Shown in pieces: positions 46,251-57,172 of a stretch of DNA of 64,000 bases. The stretch is from Coleophoma eucalyptorum (lineage: Eukaryota; Ascomycota; Leotiomycetes; Helotiales; Dermateaceae): contig JALRME010000014.1 of the NCBI GenBank assembly GCA_026120035.1, positions 434,001 through 498,000 of the forward strand, in the 5' to 3' direction. Numbering within the stretch: position 1 is the stretch's first letter; every line of letters starts with the position of its first letter. The notes below the pieces were generated by a model. The model ran no database searches and was not told the origin of the DNA. It saw only the letters and a program-made list of their open reading frames with translations. Made by a program: the position numbers and the translations under genes.

Positions 46251-47990
46251 ACCTTTACATATGGTATACAGAGGTACCGGTGTACCTCTTTCAATATTAT
46301 ACTCCCTAAAACCTTCCATCGTCAATTAGGAAAATGAGGCTCATTTTGAGCCTTATGAGATCCCCGAGGGCCTATGGCAGGCACCCGTTCACACCAAAAG
46401 TTACCCTATACCTAACAGAGCACCGGGACCTCTCCAGTTCAAACGCCAGTACCATTCGCCCTAGAATGGTACGATGCAGAGCTCTGAATCGCTTAAGTTT
46501 TGAATCGGAGAGTTGTAGTATTGGGAATAATAATGGGCCTCACTTTTAGTGTGCTTGTTAAGCACTTAAACGATTCAAAAACGTGTGCAGACTAACAACC
46601 GAAACCCTCTATTATTATTAATACGAGGTTTGAACCAAATCATGACAAGCGCTAGACCAGGGTACTAGAAGTACTATCGCTTAGTGCCGTAGCCAAAGCC
46701 TAGAAAGCTTGTCACAAAATCGTAGATAGCGAGATTTATAGACTTTAGGGCCTAGAATTGAAGCCTCTTGACTATAGGTTACCGTGCTAGCTATAGTCCA
46801 GAATTGACCTCTCCTGCAAATGTGTATTATGACTTTTGGTTCAAAGCTTCGTATTCACGGAGGTCACGGCAAAAACTTATCAAACCCACTATAGACTACA
46901 TAACCGAGGCCCAATTCCGCCGCCGCATACTCGCATACGGCACATTACGTCTGGGTCCGTGAAAAAAAAAATCGAAGTCTATGATTCTAGAATATGTCGC
47001 AGGTGAAACTCGTTCGGAAAGGCCGGTTAAGGCTATAGAATCCGTACAATAGGAGGTAACAAAGATTATATCAAAGAACTAAACAACTAATAACACAAGC
47101 TATTACGAATATCCTTAGAATTATAATGTGGATCGCCCCCTTTACCCGTACAGTTTAGAATATTCTTATTTCCTTAGGCTACTCTTGTTCTAAACTAACA
47201 ATGAAAAAGGCTGTCTAGCTAAAGCTGTGCTTAGAGTATACGGACTGGAACCTTAAGGACTAGTTTCCATTCAACATAGGGTACATAATACCTAGGATAT
47301 ACAGCGTATACTATAGCCTTCAGGTTCCTTGGATTTGAATGTAATCAAGCCTCCTTATATTTTTAATGAAAAGGAGGACAACTAACCATGGAGCTGCTAC
47401 TTCTAAAAAGCAAATACATGTGAATGCGAGTATTGCCGGAATAAAGCCTTAACATAGGAGCAAATCTAGGCAGGGATAGAAAGGATTCCTATTCATATTC
47501 AAGAGGTTATTCGCCTTGTTAGAGGCAATAAATATAAAGAGTCAATCCAGAGGTGTAAAAACAATAAGGATAGAGTACGGTAGATAAGAATAGACTTAAT
47601 TTGGGTGGGCCTTTGATTCGGGCCCTTGTTGTAGAATGGGGTTTTGCTGTGCCCTCCGTATTCTCAATATGTACTAACGCAGAATGGGATAGTACTAGGC
47701 TGTACCCCTTCACCACCAATGGGAGATCAAGAGTGCCAACCTATACGGGCCCAAGTCGTTGGCTACATACTTGTCTAAGTTGACAGATACTTGATCAGTT
47801 GTCTGCCTAAAATTAGATGGTACATCTAGTTCTCTTTCATTCTCTTTTGCTCTCGACAATAACGAGGTCTCTTGCCAAGCACTCATCGACGCCTAAGACG
47901 GTTTATCTCGCCCAACATCAAACTACTTCATCCGCTCCCAAACAACCTCAAGCATAATTGTTGGATAAACCTTTCTAGCCTCGAGTCGAC
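46251..47990. other. Gene-poor AT-rich region
   Basis: About 1.7 kb with short frames (46334-46549, 46768-46962, 47601-47783) and no recognisable domains. It may be decayed repeat DNA. The right end is the glycosyltransferase promoter. Confidence 0.4.
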
Positions 47991-49514
47991 ATGTTAAAGC
48001 ATGTTCCTCGGCTCCACCTCCGTACAAGCGCTTTAATCTTGGTTTTCTTTTCAGGATTACTATGGTTATCACTGCCATACGATAACAAACTAGTTCTTAT
48101 AGTTCGATGGCATTTTAATGCTATCACTGGGGCCTTGACACCAAATGACAGGTGGATATCCGAATCCTCGCCCTTCCCTATCGGTTCGGACGATGTAGCC
48201 ATGCTCATCAAGACTGGCTTTTCAACTCAAGAGCGAGTTGCTGCAAAGCTGGAGGCGATTAGCAATACTGGAAGCCCAAAAGATATTGTACTTATTGGCG
48301 ACTATTCCACGTCATCAGGATCACATTTCAGTTACAGCGGCGTAGAAGTGCCGGTACACAATGCGCTGGCTTGGATGATTAATAGGGAAAACATATCACC
48401 GCAACTGAATGTTAGTCGAATGCAGTATTATTCGGAGCTTACATCTGCGATAGCTGCTGGAGACAGAGAACTGGCACTTTCAATTGGACAAACACATGGA
48501 TGGGAATTGGATATAATGAAGGCAAGTTCGATTTCTTATATCGTTCCGCTTTGGACCTGGGCTGCTCATTTCTATGCATTTTATGATTGTTGAATATTAC
48601 AGGACTTTTCCCGTTTTTGATGCCATAGCCTATTGTTCTGTTTCTTTTTTATACTATACAGTCTACTTACCGTAATACAGCACGTCTCCGGACTCGAGCT
48701 TGGTTACAAGCTACTCCCGAATAAAAAGTGGTACGTCCTATTGGACGACGACACATATGTCTTAGAGCCTTCGCTCAAACTCTTTCTCGAACACCTCGAT
48801 TCTGCCGTACCTCATTACATCGGAAATGCGGTCGGAGGCTCCTATATAACACAATTTGCGCATGGAGGCTCGGCGATTGTGATTTCGGAAGCGGCCATGC
48901 GACGCGTTTTCGTCCAGAATTCAAAGCTCATCACCGCATTTAACAACGAATCTCTCACCGCTGGTTGGGGGGATGCCCTTGTAGCCAGTATGTTTATAAA
49001 GAACGGTATATATCTCGAGGAGCGATATGCTCATCACTTCAATGGAGAGTCCCCGAGACTCACGAAAATCCGACCAGACCGCTTCTGTACGCCAATTATC
49101 TCCTTTCATGGCTTGGGTCCTGAACAGATGCATGCGGTAGGGAACAAATTTAAGGATATTGTAAAACCTGTTTCATGGATCGGAATATGGGATTTATATG
49201 AGGCACGAACGCTTAGCAGCTTCCTTGATAAACCATTTCGAGCTGAATGGGACTATGTCGGTAGATTGGATCAGGCAACAATGACTACGAACGATGTACA
49301 GACAAAAGAGGACTGTCTTCAAATGTGTCTCGCTAATTATGATGCTTGCTTAGCCTGGACTTGGGAAGAAGAAAATAATGCCTGCCATGTTAGTCCTTGG
49401 ATCATTGTTGGGAATTCTGCCGAACACAAGTTCACTGGCATCAACACACAACGAGCGATGATGCTTTCTAGCCAATGTAGACAGCGAAAACCGTCTTCAA
49501 TAAACTATGATTAG
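47991..49514 (+). CDS. GT31-like (fringe/DUF604-type) glycosyltransferase with PAN/apple-like tail
   Basis: Exons 47991-48521 and 48681-49514, 454 residues. Type II membrane topology: a short basic cytosolic tail, then the anchor TSALILVFFSGLLWLSL. The catalytic domain has the DxD-type metal/nucleotide-sugar motif in WYVLLDDDTYVL (about 199-201), then GNAVGG, FAHGGSAIVIS and GWGDALVA, as in fungal fringe-like transferases. Near the C-terminus Cys-spaced CLQMCLANYDACLAWTW..NACH resembles a PAN/apple fold. The intron uses a GC donor (GCAAGT at 48522) and ends in TACAG; it joins DIMK to HVSGLELGYK. Golgi glycosylation of unknown acceptor. A further short C-terminal exon cannot be excluded. Confidence 0.82.
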
Positions 49515-50321
49515 AAAGGCTCTCTCAGGTTACAATTTTGAAAGCTGGAATCATGCTCGCTGGCTTGATAATCGTGACTGTCCTTTTCCAGATTCCGCGG
49601 AAGGAAATGATTTAGCATATGGATCTTTCTCATCTTCTAGTAAGTATTCGCTATGTTAAACCTGCAACTTGTTTTGTTTAGTGCAGAACAAGATACATCG
49701 ACTATTTGGATGAAACTAAATAGGTCATAATATTGAGTTACGGATCTACGATTAATGCATTTCACGTTGCTTAACTCAAGATTGCCTAGCATAATAAAGT
49801 GTTGGTATATCGTTATTAGATTCACCGCGGGACACTCGTTTGTCGCCACATCCTGCCATGAACCGAGGAGGGAATCAAACACCCTCCTCCAGATTCACTT
49901 AAGATAATCATCTACAATTACATACCATATTATTGACCTGTTTTCTACAGCTTGAATACGTCACAATAGGCGTATACCAATATAAAATTAGCGTACTAGT
50001 AGAAAATACACTAAAAATCGCAATTTTCATACAGACCAATACTTAACAGAAGCTTTTAGAACTTAATAACTAAGCTTTTTACTTTAAGTATCCGTATATG
50101 TACGAAATTACGGGCCATATTAGTAGTAAGCTAATCTCCGAGGAGTGGGTATCCACTCCTCAACTCATATATAAAGACCCCGCGATCGGAAGATACTCCT
50201 CTCGCTACGATCACGTTGCTGACACTATGAATACAACCGAGCAAAAAGTGAACCACGAGAAACGGAAGGATAGAGGTAATGAAGATTTTATACACTTTCT
50301 AAAACTAGTTAATTAAGAATA
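49515..50321. other. Convergent intergenic region
   Basis: 3' flanks of the glycosyltransferase and the FAD monooxygenase. No supportable gene. The right end (50244-50321) is part of the segment duplicated at 45.7 kb. Confidence 0.45.
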
Positions 50322-51911
50322 TTAAATTCGAGCACGATTCTGAACTTTCTGCTCAGTTCCAAATGCTTTATCAAGTTCGGGTTTTGCCTAGTAAAAATCA
50401 GTATTGATCAAGAAATATCAATAGCTAATAGTTTGGAAAGTCACTTACCGATACCTTGAAGTCGTAGCTATATACCCAATCTAATTGTCTAGAGGCTCTC
50501 CAATACTCGTATTTAGGCCCTCTCATCAACCTTTCTTTAAACCCTTTGTCCCTCTGCCGCTGCTCAGGACCATCAGGCAGAGACTTCCACTTTCCACTAC
50601 GTTGTGCTATCGCTTTGACTTTCTCAGTGCGAGGTTTTCTGATCTTTTCATACACACGTAGAGCCAGTAGAATATCTGATCTTGATTCGGCCCGCCCAAT
50701 ACATTCTACCAGACAACCGGCATCTTCAATTGCCATTGAAGCACCCTAAAAGATTTTAAGCACCAGTGAATTATTTTAGAAAGGGGCGCTCACCAGACCC
50801 GCATGGGGCGACATAGCATGTGCAGCATCTCCCACAATTGTCGCTTTTCCACTGGGGCTAATCCATGTTTTCAAATTTGGAAGCTCTGCAACATTCCACA
50901 AAAAGCAATCATCCGCTTTAATCATGTCCACAAAAGCTCTGACGCGAGGTTCAAAGTCGTCGACGTTCTGACGGACGACATTGACGTTGCCCTTCCGATT
51001 CGAGTTACCGGAATTCGGAGCTGAGATATCAGTTAGAGATAGCGAAGTGAGCGGACTGGAGGACGAAGTTGGATGGATGAATAAAGAAGCCGAATAATCT
51101 GTTCCATTCTGCAGTGAACCACAAATAAAGTGCCGATGTGGCCCCCACCAGCTTTGTATTCCAGGCACTACCACAAGAGGAGCTGTAAGTGGATTGCTTT
51201 TCATTAGATCGTTAGAAATTATACATTGGTAGCAAGTACTGTCTGGGAGAATTTGAATATCAGTGCCGCCAAGTATCGTTCGCCGCACAGTCGATTTGAT
51301 TCCTATCTTGAGATGTCAGTAACTTAACATTAGAGTGTTCGCATATATTAATCATACCGTCAGCACCTATGAGGCAATCCGCTTCAAACTTCCTGCCAGT
51401 ACTCAAAGTGACAGAAGGTATCGTCTCATCAACTTCCTGGACTGTACTTGCGAAGTGGACCTCTACACCTTCGCGTATAGCTGCTTCGTATAGATTCTTC
51501 TGGCATTGTAATCGTGTCGAATGTATCATCCTGCCGAAAATCAGTCAGTCTCTCTACCACAGCGAACAACACGTGTTCTGGAATTAGGCTCAAATCTTAC
51601 TCATGTCCGTACGCCGCTTTATTGGCAGAATTGTCATTTATATCCAACACTTGACCATTGTGATTGTAAATTGTATGAACATCCCATGAGGATTTTGAAG
51701 CATGGAAATTATCCAAGAGCCCAAAGTCGTCAATCACACGAACGGCGCTGGGTGATATAAGCAGTGAACCACCGAGCGCTTGCAGGTCGGCAGTGCGTTC
51801 GAAGACGGTAACCCTGTGGCCTTTCCTCTGCAACCCGACAGCTGTTGCGAATCCAGCGATCCCTCCGCCGATAACCAGGATACGAAGTTTCGAACGCCTG
51901 TCCTGTGACAT
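50322..51911 (-). CDS. FAD-dependent monooxygenase (salicylate hydroxylase-like)
   Basis: Exons 51911-51601, 51530-51358, 51302-50794, 50745-50449, 50387-50322; 451 residues. Group A flavoprotein hydroxylase: the dinucleotide fold IRILVIGGGIAGFATAVGL near the N-terminus with an acidic end of strand 2 (VTVFER), the middle DG motif (CLIGADG), and GDAAHAMSPHAG, the second FAD ribityl-binding motif. NAD(P)H- and O2-dependent hydroxylation of an aromatic or polyketide-like substrate is expected. The last exon (AKPELDKAFGTEQKVQNRARI) is a better end than reading through the intron, which would give a short unrelated tail; it closes in phase 0. It could serve aromatic breakdown or secondary metabolism; there is no biosynthetic partner nearby. 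Confidence 0.9.
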
Positions 51912-51989
51912 CGCAATATTGTTTGAATTCTATAGAAGTTGACGACGATAGAGATGGCGCGTTTTTCATAGGAGAATATCTTCTTCCCT

Positions 51990-52045
51990 TTATAACTCTA
52001 TCGACGACGTTTCGTACATTCTTACGACGACGTTTCGTACGTTCT
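51990..52045. repeat. Two tandem copies of a 22-bp unit in the monooxygenase promoter
   Basis: CGACGACGTTTCGTAC followed by A/G-TTCTTA occurs twice in a row, about 90-130 bp upstream of the start codon. Could be a regulatory direct repeat; unproven. Confidence 0.5.
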
Positions 52046-52325
52046 TACGTCAGACGCGGCTAGGAAATTCTGCGAGAAATATTACTCCATTAGGCTTGGT
52101 ATTTTCATAGTGCAGAATCACTTAACTTTATATCAATAATGCTACAATATAGTAAATTACGAATCGCTTTCAAAACTGAAATAATTATACAAACCATTAA
52201 GTTAGAAGGAACGTGTTTGTCTAATTGTGAGGCTATGGAGTCGAAAATACCAGCTCTGCGACTCCAAGTCGGAGTCAATATTCAAGAAAACTAGATCCGG
52301 AGCGCCGGAAGTCCTTTTATATTTA

Positions 52326-52402
52326 GGCGTCTCGTGTTGAACTGGGATCAAGTTACAAGTCTCTATGAGACCTCAGTTACTCTACCAGTGAGATTAGGGC
52401 CT
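52326..52402 (-). other. tRNA-like (tRNA-Met-like) remnant or SINE head
   Basis: The minus strand resembles an elongator tRNA-Met: A-box-like ACTGGTAGAG, anticodon-loop-like GTCTCATAGAGAC, and B-box-like GATCCCAGTTCAAC. The acceptor ends do not pair well and the B box deviates from GGTTCRANTCC, so it is not a convincing functional tRNA; a tRNA-derived SINE or pseudogene is more likely. Confidence 0.4.
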
Positions 52403-52924
52403 TCTTACGAACGGTTCATAGCACTATATATATTATGCTATGACATAAAGGAGCCTCTTATATTATAGAAATGGAGAGATCTCGGGAGTAGGAAGTAGTC
52501 ACTCAGCTGAAGGTACCCAACTTCTACTTAAGATGTAGCAAATCAATACTAGATAAATTTAAGGCTACGGATAAACCCTATGGGGTAAGTCAAGAAGGTC
52601 GCGAGTTTAGAGGTCTTTAAGAGGAAGTGCTATAGACCATTCAGGAAGTTTCTTTAAGACGCCTTATAAGGTAGGATATAACATCTAGTTAATGTGTCTT
52701 CTTAAACATAATAAATTTATTGAAGCTAGAACCCCGCAAGAGGAATCCGCAAATATAGAGGCACCAGTGTATTCGTTCTAATTCAAGGCGCCCTCGAAAT
52801 TCACAAGGCCCCATGACCATCAGCCCTAGTGCTTCACTCTACCTATCTCGGCTGACCCTCTAAGATGACTACCCCTGCTCGTCTAATGGGAGGGTCAGAG
52901 TATCTGCCTGAAGAATTATGAAGT

Positions 52925-52983
52925 ATGCGTTATAACGGAGGGAGACGGGATGGCTAATCTCTTTCATTCTATGGTAATGTGTG
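52925..52983 (-). other. 5S rRNA-like remnant
   Basis: The minus strand ACCATAGAATGAAAGAGATTAG...CATCCCGTC matches the first 50 nt or so of the 5S gene at 45.3 kb with mostly transition differences; the 3' half with the control region is not recognisable. Degenerate copy or 5S-derived repeat. Confidence 0.35.
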
Positions 52984-53091
52984 GTAGATCTTGTGTGTTG
53001 TCTCTATATACAATAGCTAATTGCTCATGAATACATGGCTTAGTATGGTGTGAGCCTATCACCGAAGGTAGTAAATAGACAGTTACCGATA

Positions 53092-54951
53092 ACGTGGTTT
53101 ATCAGTACCCCGGTCATATCAGTACCCCGATCACTTTTCGCGTTTTCTACACTCTCTAGCTTTAACACGCGTTAGTTTAATAACATAACATATCTATTCA
53201 TACTCAAGAAGCCAGAATTATCTTAGCTATCGAGGCTATTCGTACGACGAAAAAGCTAAGTCGTCGAAAGGCAGCAACGATCTACAACGTACCTTATTCT
53301 ATACTAACTAATAGAATAAACGGTTGTACGAATCTTTCTGAACGGCGACCAGCTACCCAGAAACTAACTAAGCTTAAAGAGGAAGTTATTAGTTAATATA
53401 TACTTGACCTAGATTCAAGAGGATTTATACCTCGATTAGCTAGTGTTAAAGATATAGCTAATTATCTCCTCGAAACGCGTCGAGGGAAGCGCGTCGGTAA
53501 GCTCTAGGCTTATCGTTTCGTACGACGACGTCCAGAACTAAAGACGCGTTTCAATCGTATCTATAACTTCCAAAGGGCCTTATACAAAGATCCTATGCTT
53601 ATTAGAGGATGGTTTAAGCTCGTACGAAACATAAGGACGAAATATAGAGTCTTAGATTGCGATTTCTATAACTTCGACGAGATAAGGTTTATAATAGGCG
53701 TAATCTATCCTAGAATGATGGTTATACGCTCCGATCGATATAGCCGAGGTAAGGTAGTTTAGCCTAGCAATCGTGAATAGGCTATAGCGATTGTATGTAT
53801 CAATAGTAAGGGTAGAAGTATATCTCTATTTCTGGTTGTATAGAGGATTAATCACCTCGCAAATTAGTATACTGAAAGTAGTCTACCGTACGACTGAGCT
53901 ATTAAACCAACAAGCAATAGATGGACGGACAATAAAATAGGTCTCGAATGGTTAAAGCACTTCGATAAGTATACTACTCGTACGACAAAGGGTCCCTATC
54001 GGATATTAGTTCTCGACGGCCACGAGAGCTATAATTCGGCTGTATTTCAAGTATATTATAAGTCTAATAACATTATACCTCTTTGTTTACCTACTCATTC
54101 ATCTTACTTGACTTAGCCACTTAATATCGGATGCTTTAGCGTACTAAAACGGTCGTACGGTCTTCAAATTGAGTATTTTATTAAAGCTTATATTAATTAT
54201 ATTACTAAGGTCGAGTTCTTTATTACGTTTAAAACAGCGTACGAGCAATCACTTTCGATCCAAAATGGCTAAGCTGGATTCCGAGGAGCTAGTTTAATAC
54301 CGTACGATCCTTAAGTAGTTATATCTAAGCTTAATATCAATCTATAAGTAGTTATACCTCCTTAGCTCCCCTCGGTAGACGACAACCATTAGGTCTCTCA
54401 AACGCCTTATAACCTAACGGAGGCACTTTCGTAGTCAACTTTAGTTAAAGGTCGTATTATACGTCACCAAGGAAGCTCGCTAACGCCGATTTTCCAGACA
54501 GTTGCCTTACTAGCAAAAGGAACTAAGCTATTAGCTCACGAGGTGACTCTATTATAAGCCGAGATACGTTCACTTCGTATAGCAAATAAGGCACTTAGTA
54601 AACGTCGTAGGGCTAAAAAGATATATATCCGTCAAGGGGGTATACTTACTATCGAGGATGCACACGATATTCTAAGTCAAACTAAGGTAGACGAGTAGAT
54701 TCGACGCGACAATCGTTCTAGGGGGGGTGTTCAAGGAGACGGGAATTTGGTCGTACGACACTATGGCACTTGTGGAGAGGCTGGTCATAATTCAAGAATA
54801 TGTTCAGATACTATTACTATATAATCTTTAGTGGATCCGTACTTAGTTTAGTTAATTATAATTCGTTGTTATTTTTAATATTGATTCTTCGTACGAAGGT
54901 CGCGAAAAGTGATCGGGGTACTGATATGACCGGGGTACTGATAAACCACGT
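53092..54951 (+). mobile_element. Second pogo/Fot1-type DNA transposon, full length
   Basis: 1,860 bp with perfect 51-bp terminal inverted repeats (53092-53142, 54901-54951) beginning ACGT, flanked by TA (53090-53091, 54952-54953). Each repeat contains two copies of a CAGTACCCCG-type unit, the same architecture as the split element at 4.5 kb but a different sequence, hence a different family. Confidence 0.95.
53199..54824 (+). pseudogene. Pogo/Fot1 transposase with multiple in-frame stops
   Basis: One continuous frame of 542 codons without indels but with about fifteen TAG/TAA codons, nearly all where Gln or Trp is expected, as RIP produces. Visible parts: N-terminal helix-turn-helix (AATIYNVPYSILTNRI), the CENP-B-like YRFVRRRPELKTRFNR, the DDE domain with FYNFDEIRF, LVLDGHESYN and HSSYLT*PLNIGCFSVLKR, a basic helix, and a C-terminal CCHC knuckle (CGEAGHNSRIC). 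No start codon survives at the expected place. It cannot make a full transposase. Confidence 0.92.
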
Positions 54952-54953
54952 TA

Positions 54954-55910
54954 GAGATAACAAGAAACTAATTACTAATCATGAAATTCGACCATTTAGG
55001 ATCCTGCATATACTTCCTAACATCTACTGGGAAAGTCTCCAGCTCATACCGCGAGACCAGCCAAGTCCGAGTATATAAGGCCATGCTTACCCCTGACAGC
55101 TTTCCTACAGTTAGTTCATCGGGCCAGACACCTAGCAATAAATAAATTAATGAGTGGCCTATAGGTTTTGATAGAGTAGGACATCTAGATCACCAAATCT
55201 TGAATGATTATTCACCGACTTGCTTAATCTTTTTTTCTGCTGACCATTTTTTCAACCGCCATTTATAGATGACTTCTATCATGTTTTCAAAGTGTGATCT
55301 TTCATGATCTCGTTGACATGTAATGCCGAATTTAATGGAAGTCCAAGTTTAGCTACCACTTCTAGGAATAGTTTGCCGCATTTGACTAGCGCTCTGCTCT
55401 TAAGTGTATCGTCATTAGAGTGGAGAGATATGTCAATATCCTGAATTTCCAATATCCACCTAGATTGGTATGAATATGAACGCTTGCGTTAATATAATTG
55501 TAGAGCGATAGAACAGAAATAAAACAGTCTTAATTGAAAGATTGTTTGATATATTCTTTTTAGTCGGCAAATGAGCCTATCATACTGTTAAAGATGAACT
55601 CAAATCCTTATGCAAATATCCATTGCTTTTCTAAATAATCAATCTTGAATTAAAGTAGCTATAACCGAGACTTAAAGAGATGGCTGGTCAAAGATACTGA
55701 GTCAAAAGTGGGAGTGGGATATTGATTGCGCAACCGCAATATAATTTGCTTCGAGTCACTTTCTACCACGATATCAAAGACCTCGACTGTCATGCAATGT
55801 TACAACCTATCATCCCGTGCGCTTTAAGAACCCAACCTGCCTAATTATCCACTCAGGCAGAAAGCATAATTTCCCATCATCGAACAGGCTGGAAAAAGCA
55901 GCAGAGCACA
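54954..55910. other. Intergenic region upstream of adenine deaminase
   Basis: About 950 bp, AT-rich after the transposon; includes the deaminase promoter. No other gene recognised. Confidence 0.45.
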
Positions 55911-56969
55911 ATGTGTCAAAGCAAGCTTCACGACTTCCTCGCCCACCTTCCAAAGTGCGAGCACCACGTGCATCTAGAAGGATGTCTCACGCCCCGAATC
56001 CTCTTCAAGCTCGCCGCAAAGAACAACATCGCCCTTCCAGACCCCGTCCAGCACCCCGAATACGCCTCACCCGAAGCTCTAGCCAAACGCTATGAGGACT
56101 TCGAGTCGCTAGAAGATTTCCTGCAATGCCACTACTTCGCCATGTCCGTGTTGAAAGATGTGGGGGATTTTGAGCTTCTCGCTTGGGAATACTTCTCAAA
56201 TGCACATGTCGATGGCGTACAGCACGCGGAGGTCTTTTTTGATCCGCAATCCCATACTTCTCGTGATGTGCCTTTCTCTGCTGTTGTGAAGGGGTATTCT
56301 CGTGCGTGTCGTCGTGCTGAGGCCGAGTTGGGCATGAGTACTCTGTTAATTATGTGCTTTCTACGCCATCTTCCTGCTGCAGCTGGGCATGAGACTCTGA
56401 AGCAGGCTTTTGATAGCGGGGCTATTGCAGATGGGCTGATCAAGGCAGTTGGGTTGGACTCGTCGGAGCTGGGTTTTCCACCTGAGCTCTACACGGATGT
56501 TTTTGCGGCAGCGGGCGCTCAGGGGTTGCATCTTACAGCGCATGCTGGAGAGGAGGGGGATACATCTTATATCAGTGGCGCTATCGATGCGTTAAAGGTT
56601 GAGAGGATAGACCATGGTGTTCGTATCATCGAAGATCCCGTTCTTATGGCCCGTGTAGCTCGAGAAGGTATACTGATGACGCTTTGTCCTCTTTCTAACG
56701 TCTGCTTGAAAGTTTTCAAGTCCATTGCCGACGTCCCAATCCGTACCTTTTTGGATGCAGGCATCAAGTTCTCCTTGAATAGTGATGATCCTGCATATTT
56801 TCGTGGTTTTGTTTTGGGTAATTACTGTGCTGTTCAGGAAGCGTTTGATCTTTCTGTTGATGAGTGGGTTGGCATTGCTACGGCGTCTATTGAGAAAAGT
56901 TGGATTGAAGAAACAAGAAAGACAGAGCTCCTAAATGAAATGCATAGATGTGTGGAGTTGTATACTTGA
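55911..56969 (+). CDS. AAH1: Adenine deaminase (adenine aminohydrolase)
   Basis: Intronless, 352 residues, close to the length of yeast Aah1. It deaminates adenine to hypoxanthine in purine salvage. Zinc ligands: the HxH of CEHHVHLEGCL (His19, His21), the His of LTAHAGEEG, and SDDP near the C-terminus; the catalytic Glu is in HAGEEG. ERIDHGVRI and LCPLSNVCL are conserved in the adenosine/adenine deaminase superfamily. The fungal adenine-specific group is favoured by FFDPQSHTSR and the compact size. GC content is higher than in neighbouring genes in its first third (56.0-56.1 kb). Cytosolic/nuclear. With the nucleoside hydrolase at 32.6 kb it suggests purine salvage capacity, but the two are 22 kb apart. 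Confidence 0.92.
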   Translation: MCQSKLHDFLAHLPKCEHHVHLEGCLTPRILFKLAAKNNIALPDPVQHPEYASPEALAKRYEDFESLEDFLQCHYFAMSVLKDVGDFELLAWEYFSNAHVDGVQHAEVFFDPQSHTSRDVPFSAVVKGYSRACRRAEAELGMSTLLIMCFLRHLPAAAGHETLKQAFDSGAIADGLIKAVGLDSSELGFPPELYTDVFAAAGAQGLHLTAHAGEEGDTSYISGAIDALKVERIDHGVRIIEDPVLMARVAREGILMTLCPLSNVCLKVFKSIADVPIRTFLDAGIKFSLNSDDPAYFRGFVLGNYCAVQEAFDLSVDEWVGIATASIEKSWIEETRKTELLNEMHRCVELYT

Positions 56970-57172
56970 AAAAAATGCGATTATCTGCGACATGTCTTCA
57001 CTATTTTACATAGGGCGCAGAATAGAGTTAAAAAGGTACAAGAAGACATAAATTAGGTTACAATTAATCAAAATAGACTCTATATGTTAAGTTAATCCTA
57101 AATCTACGTTAGACTGATCGTCTTAATCTCTTTATATTGAAATGCCTAACCGTTGCCAAGTGCAGAATATGC

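Noticed and set aside
48185..48197. GGTTCGGACGATG as another copy of the shared promoter motif
   Set aside because: It lies inside the glycosyltransferase coding sequence and matches only the first 11 bases (GTTCGGACGA plus one).
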